Shown here piece by piece: positions 7,662 through 14,689 of a stretch of DNA of 22,740 bases. The DNA is taken from contig JAKACU010000023.1 in NCBI GenBank assembly GCA_021821185.1, forward strand, positions 1-22,740, given 5' to 3'. Each line of letters starts with the position of its first letter. The first letter of the stretch is position 1. The notes under the pieces are model-generated. The model saw only the letters and a program-made list of their open reading frames with translations, had not been told where the DNA came from and searched no databases. The position numbers were made by a program, and so were the translations under genes. The DNA comes from Bacillota bacterium (GTDB lineage Bacteria > Bacillota > Bacilli > Alicyclobacillales > SLC66).

Positions 7662-9593
7662 TTATTCAACCACCTTGGTAACCGACATAAGTTGGCGAAC
7701 GATCCACTGAGGTTCTGCAGGGATAGCTGAATTTTCTTTGGCAAAGATGTCAGGTTCCGTATTGGACCACCCGACAAGAAGCACCATACCGGATGGCACA
7801 GATACGTTAGTAAATGCACTCAAATAGGGAAAGAGTGCTCGTCCAATTCCATGGTTCGCACTACTAAGTCCTGCACCAAGTTGCGTCAAAAATGGTCCTC
7901 TAGCATGCGTTTTGAAAAGCACATCAACATTGACGCTTGCCCCTCGTTTTAGATGCCCGAGAGGAAATACTTGCCGTCCATCGATCAAAACCATATCGGA
8001 AAAGTCGACGGAAGAATGATTAACAAGAAATCCACCAAGGGAACTTTTATTGGCAAATAATTCACCTTGCAGATCACCAAACGTCGATACTGTGCGTGTC
8101 GCATAGATGAACCTCCCACCCCAGGCGCGAACGTTTGAAAATTCCGTCGTTGGTGCCTTGGTCTTCATCGTCACCAACGCATCACTTTTCACAGCGCCCG
8201 TCACGCGATCAGTCAAAGGAACCATCCACGTATCAGGGCGGGTAATGATGCTGTAAGACCGAGTTTGCGGAGACATTAAAGCCTGTACACCAACCGCTTG
8301 CGCCAGATGACCATCGACAACATCAATAAGACCAACACTCTGCGTCAAGATACCATTAGGTCGCTCCTCTACGCCTTGGATATAAATCGCAATCGCAACG
8401 CCAAGCGATACCACAGGTAAGATAGCCCATGCCCATTCGTTTTTACGATATTTACGTAAAATAAGATACAGCAAGGGCCCAGTGATCAATATATAAAGTC
8501 CAAAAACAACTTCCCAGATCCATAATGGCGGCATATGTAATTGTGGGAACAACTCGGCCGCATTCATCATCGTCCACAGTCCATTTGTCCCAAAGAGATC
8601 AAACGTGACTGGTAAACTATTATGATGCAATTGTTGCAAGAGGGTGTCCCAAAATACAGCGTTTCCCGTCCATGTCACCAAGGTCGATGTATTGGCTTGA
8701 ATGCCAAGATAGGCAACTTGTCCACGTCCAACTGACGATACAGCGACCAAAGCATGATTGCGGCTTCCGACCAACACCGTAGCACCTGCATGCGCCGTCC
8801 CATAGAGCATGGGGATCATGCCGTGCGGTGGTCCTTGCGAAGCAAACTTGGCGAGGGCCGTCGCCTGACCATCCACAACAATCATACCAGCCACAGGGCT
8901 TAGCGTCGCAAGTGTTCCCACTTGTCCGGCATTAGGTTCTAAACCTCCAAGCAGCAAAATGCCGCCAGTATAAACCCACTGCTTAATCGCTTGCACCTGT
9001 TTTGACGTTAACTCTGATGCACTTTTACCATCGATATAGAGATAGGATAATCCTTGCAATAATTCACCAGACGTAGGCACCGTTGACGGTGGAATGTAGG
9101 CCGTAACCACCTGTGCGGTCGAATTGGCTGATGATACCCCAGCCAAAAACTGAACCGCTTCGGGTTGATCGCTTATAACGCCTGCGATGTCGGAGCTTGC
9201 CACAGGCACGCCAGACACGCGCACGGTCGAAACCAGCTTATTGGATTGCAAAAAACGCACAGATTGTCCGGTTTCCAGCAATTCACCGGGCAAGCCGAGC
9301 GTTACCGTGCTTGTCCCTTTAGGCACCCAAATAGGCCAGGAAAAAGTCCCTTCATACGAGAAACCACTTTGATTGTGTATAGGAAAGATGAGGTGGCCAA
9401 AAACAGTTCGACCACCCGGGTTAAAAAGTGTTATACGCACAGGAGCCCATACATGAGGATCATAAAATGTCTGAAAACCGACATCGGCATGCATGGTTAT
9501 TGGTTTGCTTGCCGCTATCGCCGGGATAAAGGCATGGGTCGCACACAAAATAATCACAGTTGCAATAAATAAATAACGCTTCATAAAGAACAT
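7662..9593 (-). CDS. Exported membrane protein with GATase1-like domain, GldG-like accessory subunit of the ABC system (hypothetical)
   Basis: A protein of about 643 residues. It has a signal peptide (MFFMKR, a hydrophobic core, AIA before ASKP), a long extracytoplasmic region and a central pair of hydrophobic segments (WIWEVVFGLYILITGPLLYLI and the AILPVVSLGVAIAIYI stretch) followed by KYRKNEW. About 220 further residues follow. In the N-terminal half, LYIDGKSASELTSKQVQAIKQWVYTGGILLLGG resembles the GATase1-like fold of GldG/DUF4350-type proteins. I know no exact family. The start is uncertain: ATG 9593 and ATG 9584 both give a good signal peptide and neither has a clear ribosome site. A TTG at 9629 lies at the predicted transcription start and is unlikely. 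First gene of the ABC operon, divergent from the LysR gene. Confidence 0.7.
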   Translation of the reverse strand: MFFMKRYLFIATVIILCATHAFIPAIAASKPITMHADVGFQTFYDPHVWAPVRITLFNPGGRTVFGHLIFPIHNQSGFSYEGTFSWPIWVPKGTSTVTLGLPGELLETGQSVRFLQSNKLVSTVRVSGVPVASSDIAGVISDQPEAVQFLAGVSSANSTAQVVTAYIPPSTVPTSGELLQGLSYLYIDGKSASELTSKQVQAIKQWVYTGGILLLGGLEPNAGQVGTLATLSPVAGMIVVDGQATALAKFASQGPPHGMIPMLYGTAHAGATVLVGSRNHALVAVSSVGRGQVAYLGIQANTSTLVTWTGNAVFWDTLLQQLHHNSLPVTFDLFGTNGLWTMMNAAELFPQLHMPPLWIWEVVFGLYILITGPLLYLILRKYRKNEWAWAILPVVSLGVAIAIYIQGVEERPNGILTQSVGLIDVVDGHLAQAVGVQALMSPQTRSYSIITRPDTWMVPLTDRVTGAVKSDALVTMKTKAPTTEFSNVRAWGGRFIYATRTVSTFGDLQGELFANKSSLGGFLVNHSSVDFSDMVLIDGRQVFPLGHLKRGASVNVDVLFKTHARGPFLTQLGAGLSSANHGIGRALFPYLSAFTNVSVPSGMVLLVGWSNTEPDIFAKENSAIPAEPQWIVRQLMSVTKVVE

Positions 9594-9631
9594 TTTATCA
9601 CGGATGGTCAGCGAAGTACTATCGTGCAACG

Positions 9632-9686
9632 CTTATACAGAGAAAAAGGTGATGGTTGACAATAATACTGACCTGGACAATAAAAT
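9632..9686. promoter_or_regulatory. Divergent promoter pair sharing one -35 element
   Basis: The plus strand has TTGACA at 9656-9661 and TAAAAT at 9681-9686 for the LysR gene. The minus strand has TTGTCA at 9662-9657 and TATAAG at 9637-9632 for the ABC operon. Both spacers are 19 bases, longer than optimal, and the two -35 boxes overlap by five bases, so the two promoters could compete or need an activator. Overlapping palindromes ATGATCAT (9688-9695) and ATCATGAT (9691-9698) lie at the LysR start site and may bind the regulator. Confidence 0.45.
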
Positions 9687-9750
9687 AATGATCATGATAA
9701 ATAAAACAATATGATACTACACGAATCAAAAAGATAAGGAGTTTTGCGCT

Positions 9751-10653
9751 ATCGACCAGCATTTACTTGCATTCGTCACCGTTGCACAGGAACAAAATTT
9801 TACTCGTGCAGCTGAAAAGTTGCATATTAGTCAACCAGCCATCAGCCAACATATCCAAAACTTAGAACAACGCCTTAATGTGAAACTCCTTGATAGGACG
9901 AACAAGTATGTGAGATTGAATAAGGCGGGTGAACTTGTTTATCACCATGCTAAAGACATTTTAAATTTGTACACACAGATGGATCGACTCATTGAAGACT
10001 TACAGCATAACGCCAGCGGATCACTGATTGTCGGCGCTAGTTTTACTTTTGGGGAATACGTGTTGCCACACATCATCGCAAGCTTTCGCCTTCGTTACCC
10101 AAAGATCACACCAATGATTAGCATTGACAATACACGAACCGTCGTCGACAAAGTGAGTCGCGGCGAACTCGATATCGGGATCATTGAAGGCCAATCTCAA
10201 TCACAAGAAGTAGACATCGAATCATTTGCCAAAGATACGGTGGCCATTGTTTCCTCGATCCATCATCCATTGGCTGCAAAAAAAGAGATGAGTAAGGAAC
10301 AATTAGAAAGTGAAACGTGGATTATTCGCGAAAAAGGGTCTGGCACGAGGGAAATTACTGATTATGTGTTTTCTACCTATTCCATAAAACCCAAAGTCAT
10401 CATTGAGTATAGTAGCACTCAAGTCATCAAAGAATCTGTCGAAGCTGGTTTAGGCTTGTCTGTCTTATCAACATGGGTGGTTCGCAAGGAATTAAAATGG
10501 GGTACCCTTTGTCTCCTTCCTATGAACCATAATGAAATACATCGTCAGTTTTCCATGGTTGTGCGGAAATCGGATTTTCAGACGAAAGCAACCAAAGTAT
10601 TTCAAAGTTTTCTGCGTGAAGAAACACAGGGCATCACGCAATCGATTTTATAG
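9751..10653 (+). CDS. LysR-family transcriptional regulator (CysL/YwfK-like), likely AUC start
   Basis: A 300-residue LysR regulator: N-terminal winged helix (DQHLLAFVTVAQEQNFTRAAEKLHISQPAISQHIQNLEQRL), then an effector domain with SFTFGEYVLPHIIASFRLRYP, which recalls CysL/CbbR-type members. The effector is unknown. No ATG, GTG or TTG is available in frame between the stop at 9712 and a TTG at 9820, and a start at 9820 would cut off the first half of the DNA-binding helices. AAGGAG at 9736-9741 is nine bases before ATC at 9751, exactly where a LysR start methionine belongs (xDQHLLAF). So I call an AUC start. A mutated ATG or a sequence error are the alternatives. It diverges from the ABC operon, which it may control. 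Confidence 0.85.
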   Translation: MDQHLLAFVTVAQEQNFTRAAEKLHISQPAISQHIQNLEQRLNVKLLDRTNKYVRLNKAGELVYHHAKDILNLYTQMDRLIEDLQHNASGSLIVGASFTFGEYVLPHIIASFRLRYPKITPMISIDNTRTVVDKVSRGELDIGIIEGQSQSQEVDIESFAKDTVAIVSSIHHPLAAKKEMSKEQLESETWIIREKGSGTREITDYVFSTYSIKPKVIIEYSSTQVIKESVEAGLGLSVLSTWVVRKELKWGTLCLLPMNHNEIHRQFSMVVRKSDFQTKATKVFQSFLREETQGITQSIL

Positions 10654-10681
10654 TAGAAAACAGGCGTAAGTTGCTGTCTAC

Positions 10682-10711
10682 CAGCGCAACCAAATCATTT
10701 TCGTTGCGCTG
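10682..10711. terminator. Hairpin between convergent genes, possible terminator
   Basis: CAGCGCAAC (10682-10690) pairs perfectly with GTTGCGCTG (10703-10711) around a 12-base loop. It lies in the 72-nt gap between the LysR gene and the convergent ATP-grasp gene. Neither side has a proper T run, so a terminator role rests mainly on position. Confidence 0.4.
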
Positions 10712-10725
10712 ATTATAGACTACAG

Positions 10726-11808
10726 TTAGCGATTTTGTGCCAGATAATAGGCAAAATCGACAGCCAAGTCACCAGCTTTATTACGCATTTGGGGGAACAG
10801 CAAACGACGAGCCGGTTTGGGGTTCATCTCGATATACCACACGTTTAAGCTATCATCCACGCCAAGATCATATCCAACAAGACCGAATGTCTTGTATCTT
10901 TTGGATAAAGCATAGGAGACCACTTTGGCCGATCGGATAAGCCGATCGCTAATCTCCTCTGTTCGCGCCAGACCCCACACGTGTGCGAGATCGTTCATCG
11001 ACAAACGATGCCCCCCGGCCACAAGATTGGTGACCACTCCATGTTTAGCAGCTACTTTCGGGACGATACCGACAACTTGCCACTCTCCTTGGCGATCACG
11101 CCCCAACACGACGCGAAAATCAACATTGGCCCCGTCTACTTGTAGCAAAGGAATCTGTTCTTGAACAATGTGTGTTCTTTTAGCGATCACTCGCTGATAA
11201 AATTGATGAAAATCAACATTCGACAGAACTGCAGACAGTTTTTTGTCACCTTGAAACCGATCACACTCCACCCGTATCCCCCGCGGCACCGAAGTCAGGC
11301 GAAGCACGCCGCGCCCACCATAGCCCCCCGTCGGTTTCACATATACCGTCCGATAGCGATCCATCATGTCAACGACTGTAGATTCATTTTGTACAATTTT
11401 AGTTTGAGGAACATGCATCGTGGTACCAGAAATCTGCGAAACAAAATGCGTTATTGCGCCTTTCCCTGGTAGAGATGGGTTAAATAACGGAATGTGGTGT
11501 TCTTTAGCATGACTGCGAAGAGGATGTACCAGCCCTTGTACGGCAAGGTGAACAAACACATTATCATAGAGGACATCAGGCATGTCTAACGTTTGTCGCG
11601 TCCATGTAGAGGCAAAAATCGGTGACAGGACATAACCTGTGACAATTCCTTTTTGCAAATTCATTTGTTCTGGATGAAATACAATAAGACGTGCCCCCAT
11701 TTGTCGAGCACGCATCGCCATTCGTTCAAAAAACAGTGCTTTGCTTCGCCCCAAACCATCACATGGTTTAACCGTCGATGCAACGCCTATGGTTATTTGA
11801 CTGCCCAT
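10726..11808 (-). CDS. YheC/YheD-like ATP-grasp protein
   Basis: The 360-residue product has an ATP-grasp core: VYVKPTGGYGGRGV for nucleotide binding, VQEQIPLLQVDGANVDFRVVL in the middle and YIEMNPKP with the metal-binding Glu and Asn near the end. The arrangement and length fit the YheC/YheD family, known in Bacillus as endospore coat-associated proteins of unknown reaction. If correct, this hints at a spore former. The ATG at 11808 is supported by AAGGAGG seven bases upstream; the frame is open to 11883 but without a better site. It starts 105 nt after queF on the same strand and may be transcribed with it. The ligase substrate cannot be deduced. Confidence 0.82.
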   Translation of the reverse strand: MGSQITIGVASTVKPCDGLGRSKALFFERMAMRARQMGARLIVFHPEQMNLQKGIVTGYVLSPIFASTWTRQTLDMPDVLYDNVFVHLAVQGLVHPLRSHAKEHHIPLFNPSLPGKGAITHFVSQISGTTMHVPQTKIVQNESTVVDMMDRYRTVYVKPTGGYGGRGVLRLTSVPRGIRVECDRFQGDKKLSAVLSNVDFHQFYQRVIAKRTHIVQEQIPLLQVDGANVDFRVVLGRDRQGEWQVVGIVPKVAAKHGVVTNLVAGGHRLSMNDLAHVWGLARTEEISDRLIRSAKVVSYALSKRYKTFGLVGYDLGVDDSLNVWYIEMNPKPARRLLFPQMRNKAGDLAVDFAYYLAQNR

Positions 11809-11912
11809 ACAGGAGCCTCCTTGGGGGCTTTCACACATAACCCTCAATCTCATGTCACGAGAGTGTATGCCATGTTTCCCCAAGGGGCACCGGACAGGAG
11901 CCTATTGGACTG

Positions 11913-12284
11913 TTATGAAGCGCTACTTTGGCCCTCGCTATATTCCACGCGCACCGTTGTAGCAATCCCACCGCGAACACTAAACTTGCCAATCACTTCA
12001 AGATAACGAGGTTTTGCAAAACGAATAAAATCATCAGCGATAACATTCGTTACTTCTTCGTGAAAATGACCTTCCTCACGAAAACTCCACAAATAGAGTT
12101 TTAGCGATTTTAACTCGATAATATAAGGGCCCGGACGGTACCGAAAGGTTATGACACCAAAATCAGGTTGTCCTGTCTTTGGGCATACGGTGGTAAATTC
12201 CGGAGCTTCGATAAATACTTCATAGTCACGCAGAGGGTAAGGATTAGCAATTGGTTCTAGTTCCTTTGATGGCTTAGTTGACAT
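11913..12284 (-). CDS. queF: NADPH-dependent 7-cyano-7-deazaguanine reductase QueF
   Basis: QueF reduces preQ0 to preQ1 in queuosine synthesis in the cytosol. The 123-residue protein has the short unimodular form. The catalytic cysteine is Cys34 in EFTTVCPKTGQPDFG and the acid is Asp41; IELKSLKLYLWSFR and FHEE are the further family motifs. The ATG at 12284 follows GGAGG by nine bases. It overlaps the DUF2304 gene by 11 nt, so the two are translationally coupled. No other queuosine gene is nearby, and the company of membrane glycosyltransferase genes is unusual. The frame is open upstream to 12308, but that ATG lies before the ribosome site. Confidence 0.94.
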   Translation of the reverse strand: MSTKPSKELEPIANPYPLRDYEVFIEAPEFTTVCPKTGQPDFGVITFRYRPGPYIIELKSLKLYLWSFREEGHFHEEVTNVIADDFIRFAKPRYLEVIGKFSVRGGIATTVRVEYSEGQSSAS

Positions 12285-12651
12285 GACGATCATCCTCCGT
12301 AAGATCATGTTGCATTTGCAGTGTTTTTAACTCTGCTTTTACCATACCAAGTTCTTGCACAAGACGAATAGAGCGCATCGTGAGCCGCGATAAGACGACG
12401 GTCAAATGTAGCATAATACCAAATAAGAAAAGAAATCCAATCAAAAAAAGCAAAGACGGCGGATAAGCGATCTTTAAAACATCGGCAAGTGGGTTTAACC
12501 ATTGATGGAAAATGGATAGAATTAACAGAACCAATCCCATGCCAAGCCAAAACAGCGAATACTGTTCCATCAATACGCGACGTCGCATTAGATCAATAAC
12601 GGCAACTAAAAACACAATCGCGAAAACAGCCACGATCACAAAGACATTCAC
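12274..12651 (-). CDS. DUF2304 small membrane protein
   Basis: A 125-residue protein with three hydrophobic segments (about residues 3-20, 33-48 and 64-86), DLMRRRVLMEQYSLFWL between the first two, and a charged coiled C-terminal tail. This matches DUF2304, a family often found beside GT2 glycosyltransferases of the dolichol-phosphate mannosyltransferase type; its function is unknown. The start is GTG at 12651 after GGGGAGG with seven bases spacing. The GTG overlaps the stop of the GT2 gene (GTGA), and the end overlaps queF by 11 nt. The tight linking suggests that it works with the glycosyltransferase, perhaps as a membrane partner. Confidence 0.85.
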   Translation of the reverse strand: MNVFVIVAVFAIVFLVAVIDLMRRRVLMEQYSLFWLGMGLVLLILSIFHQWLNPLADVLKIAYPPSLLFLIGFLFLFGIMLHLTVVLSRLTMRSIRLVQELGMVKAELKTLQMQHDLTEDDRHVN

Positions 12652-13367
12652 GAGCGCGCCTCCCCTTTGACGCTGCCTTTGCGAAGGATCTCAAGCAAAA
12701 TGGCTAGAGACACCTTTAACATATAATAACCAGACTTAAACATCGTAATGGATGACACACCCGCTTGGCGTTCCTTCATCTCAACAGGAATCTCATGAAT
12801 CGTCAATTTATGGCGATGTAACAACACCAGCACTTCTACTTCAGGATAGTCGATGGGATAATATTCGCTAAACAAGCGAATCACGCGATCGTTGACGACT
12901 CGGTACCCTGAAGTCGTGTCATGAATCGGATAACCTACTGCCACACGCACCAACGTCGCTAACAAAATCATGCCAGCGCGCCTTGATCGTGAAGAACGAT
13001 ACGCTGTCTTTTGCACGTATCTCGACCCAAGCACCATATCACCGTGATGTTGTCTTGCTTCATCAAGCAATCGTGGCAAGTCAGCCGGGTCATGTTGACC
13101 ATCTGCATCGATTTGAACTGCAAAATGATAGCCCTTATCAAAAGCATAGCGATAGCCTGTCTGCATGGCACCACCGATACCTAAATTAACCGGTAATTCG
13201 ATCACTTGTGCTCCTGCACCCCGTGCTACATGTGCCGTATTGTCCGTAGATCCGTCAGAAATCACCACGATGTCAACATTAGGCGCAGAATGAAAAATGC
13301 TACGGATTACGTCAGCGACACTGCGTTCTTCATTGAGGGCGGGAATAATCACCAAAGCGTCGTTCAT
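12648..13367 (-). CDS. Family 2 glycosyltransferase (polyprenyl-phosphate hexosyltransferase-like)
   Basis: A 239-residue GT-A fold enzyme with VIIPALNEE (about 6-14), VISDGSTDNT (35-44) and DADGQHDP (87-94), then GSRY and the DTTSGYR motif. This resembles DPM1-type enzymes that load a sugar from a nucleotide donor onto polyprenyl phosphate at the inner face of the membrane. There is no clear transmembrane anchor, only a mildly hydrophobic stretch near the C-terminus, so the adjacent DUF2304 protein may provide the membrane contact. The ATG at 13367 follows GGAG and overlaps the upstream stop as ATGA; the stop overlaps the next start as GTGA. The natural acceptor and donor cannot be told. Confidence 0.9.
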   Translation of the reverse strand: MNDALVIIPALNEERSVADVIRSIFHSAPNVDIVVISDGSTDNTAHVARGAGAQVIELPVNLGIGGAMQTGYRYAFDKGYHFAVQIDADGQHDPADLPRLLDEARQHHGDMVLGSRYVQKTAYRSSRSRRAGMILLATLVRVAVGYPIHDTTSGYRVVNDRVIRLFSEYYPIDYPEVEVLVLLHRHKLTIHEIPVEMKERQAGVSSITMFKSGYYMLKVSLAILLEILRKGSVKGEARS

Positions 13368-14569
13368 GCATGAGATCTCCTTTGAACGAAGATGTGCCAA
13401 ACTTGCACGACATAGGCGGCAAGGATAATCAACCACAACACAATAATAGGGTAGCCGTATCGCGCCGTAGGCAAAAACCCTAACTGCAATAGCAAAAGTG
13501 CAAGCGTCGTAAAGCTGATTGTCCGCAGTTGGCGCCAAAACAGTCCCGCAAACATAAGGATAAAGCCCAGCACAACTACCACATGATGATATAACACAAA
13601 TAGCGCCATATAGCCATAGAGCCATGGTTGCCAAAAAAGATAACCCAGTTTGCCAAATAAAAACCAGCCTACAAAGAAAAAGAAATGATGAGTTAATCCT
13701 TGTTCGATATAATGAATCGCAAATGTCTGCTGACTTTCATGCAGATTGCGCGACATTTGAATCAAGGTGTCAATCGGCACCTTAAAGTACGGGTCCGCGC
13801 CAGCTAAAAGTGGGTTGCCTGCTTCTGTTGAAAGTGGGATAAAGCGATGAAAATCCAGGGCGTTTCGCACCCACCATGGCATCATTGTAACGATAAAAAG
13901 AACAATACACCAAGCGAATTGCTTAAGCCAGGTAACAGCTCCTGTAACCCCCATTCTTCGAGAAGGCCACCACGACAACACGGCAAACAAAATGAGGAGC
14001 GGCAATACCGTCGGTCGCACCAAGGTAGTCAGTCCTAATAGAAACCCAGAGAGTGCATAATATCTCCTGCGATTTGTTTTTTGAGCAAAAACAAATGCCA
14101 AGATCGTCGCGATAAGCAAGGGGATAAACAATGCTTCCGTAAGCAACATGAGCCCGACAAAGGAGTTCGGTAGATAAAATAGGGATAATAGAGCAGCGAT
14201 GACTCCCGTCAGTTTGTTAACCATGACGGTACCTAACATATAAATAAGAAGTAATGTAATGATCGAAAGGACTTGCTGTGCCAGGTACACTTCATGAATG
14301 AGTCGCTGATGCGATAATCCACTCGTGTGCAAGATGGAGACAAGTTTCATGATAATGGCCACAAACAAGGGATAACCGGGCGTCACAAAGGCGTCAGGGA
14401 CTGTACCGTTACCTAAGTAGCCATGCCAAACCACGTGCATTGCCATGGCATCATAACGCAACATATCGCCGTATTCGGCAACGCCAGTTTTTTTCCACAA
14501 GTATATTCTGAATAAAAATGCTAAAAGTGCAATCACTATAAATGGGATATGAGATCGTAAGCGAGCCAA
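13364..14569 (-). CDS. GT-C family membrane glycosyltransferase (ArnT/PMT-like)
   Basis: A 401-residue polytopic membrane protein with roughly ten hydrophobic segments. After the first one, the loop AEYGDMLRYDAMA carries acidic residues as in GT-C enzymes. TPGYPLFVAI and GFLLGLTTLVRPTVLPLL are typical of the ArnT/PMT-like (PMT_2) group. Such enzymes transfer a sugar from a polyprenyl-phosphate donor to an acceptor outside the membrane. The next gene encodes a DPM1-like enzyme that could make this donor, a logical pair. The start is TTG at 14569 with AGGAGG eight bases upstream; the ATG four bases before is out of frame. The acceptor (lipid, protein or cell wall polymer) is unknown. Confidence 0.85.
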   Translation of the reverse strand: MARLRSHIPFIVIALLAFLFRIYLWKKTGVAEYGDMLRYDAMAMHVVWHGYLGNGTVPDAFVTPGYPLFVAIIMKLVSILHTSGLSHQRLIHEVYLAQQVLSIITLLLIYMLGTVMVNKLTGVIAALLSLFYLPNSFVGLMLLTEALFIPLLIATILAFVFAQKTNRRRYYALSGFLLGLTTLVRPTVLPLLILFAVLSWWPSRRMGVTGAVTWLKQFAWCIVLFIVTMMPWWVRNALDFHRFIPLSTEAGNPLLAGADPYFKVPIDTLIQMSRNLHESQQTFAIHYIEQGLTHHFFFFVGWFLFGKLGYLFWQPWLYGYMALFVLYHHVVVVLGFILMFAGLFWRQLRTISFTTLALLLLQLGFLPTARYGYPIIVLWLIILAAYVVQVWHIFVQRRSHA

Positions 14570-14597
14570 TGCATAATCCTCCTAGTCTATTTCATTA

Positions 14598-14627
14598 AAA
14601 GTACCGTTTTTTCCTGTTCTTTGTCAA
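14598..14627 (-). promoter_or_regulatory. Promoter of the GT-C/GT2/DUF2304/queF operon
   Basis: The minus strand has a perfect TTGACA at 14627-14622, an 18-base spacer and TACTTT at 14603-14598. The -10 keeps the three most important bases. It is about 30 nt before the TTG start at 14569. Confidence 0.45.
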
Positions 14628-14650
14628 ACCTTTTTGCCACTTGGCTAAGG

Positions 14651-14656
14651 TATAAT
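14651..14656 (+). promoter_or_regulatory. -10 element of the RsmF-like gene
   Basis: A perfect TATAAT lies 34 nt before the ATG at 14690; no good -35 is seen at the usual distance. It supports the ATG at 14690 as start, because the upstream open frame (to 14621) would begin before this promoter. Confidence 0.5.
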
Positions 14657-14689
14657 ACATCCATACAACCATCAAGGAGTCATATAATC

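Noticed and set aside
9165..9572. 135-codon open frame antisense to the exported-protein gene
   Set aside because: It lies fully opposite a convincing signal-peptide protein, and its composition (rich in His, Arg, Cys) is typical of a shadow frame.
9820..10653. LysR start at the TTG 9820
   Set aside because: It would cut the winged helix in half and has no ribosome site; a better ribosome site exists before 9751.
11809..11912. Repeated AGGCTCCTGT (minus strand) in the queF to ATP-grasp gap
   Set aside because: Only two copies of ten bases; one is part of the ribosome site region and no mobile element or duplication boundary is visible.
14570..14689. preQ1 riboswitch in front of the operon that ends with queF
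   Set aside because: The short leader shows neither the C-rich loop nor the A-rich tail of preQ1 riboswitches.
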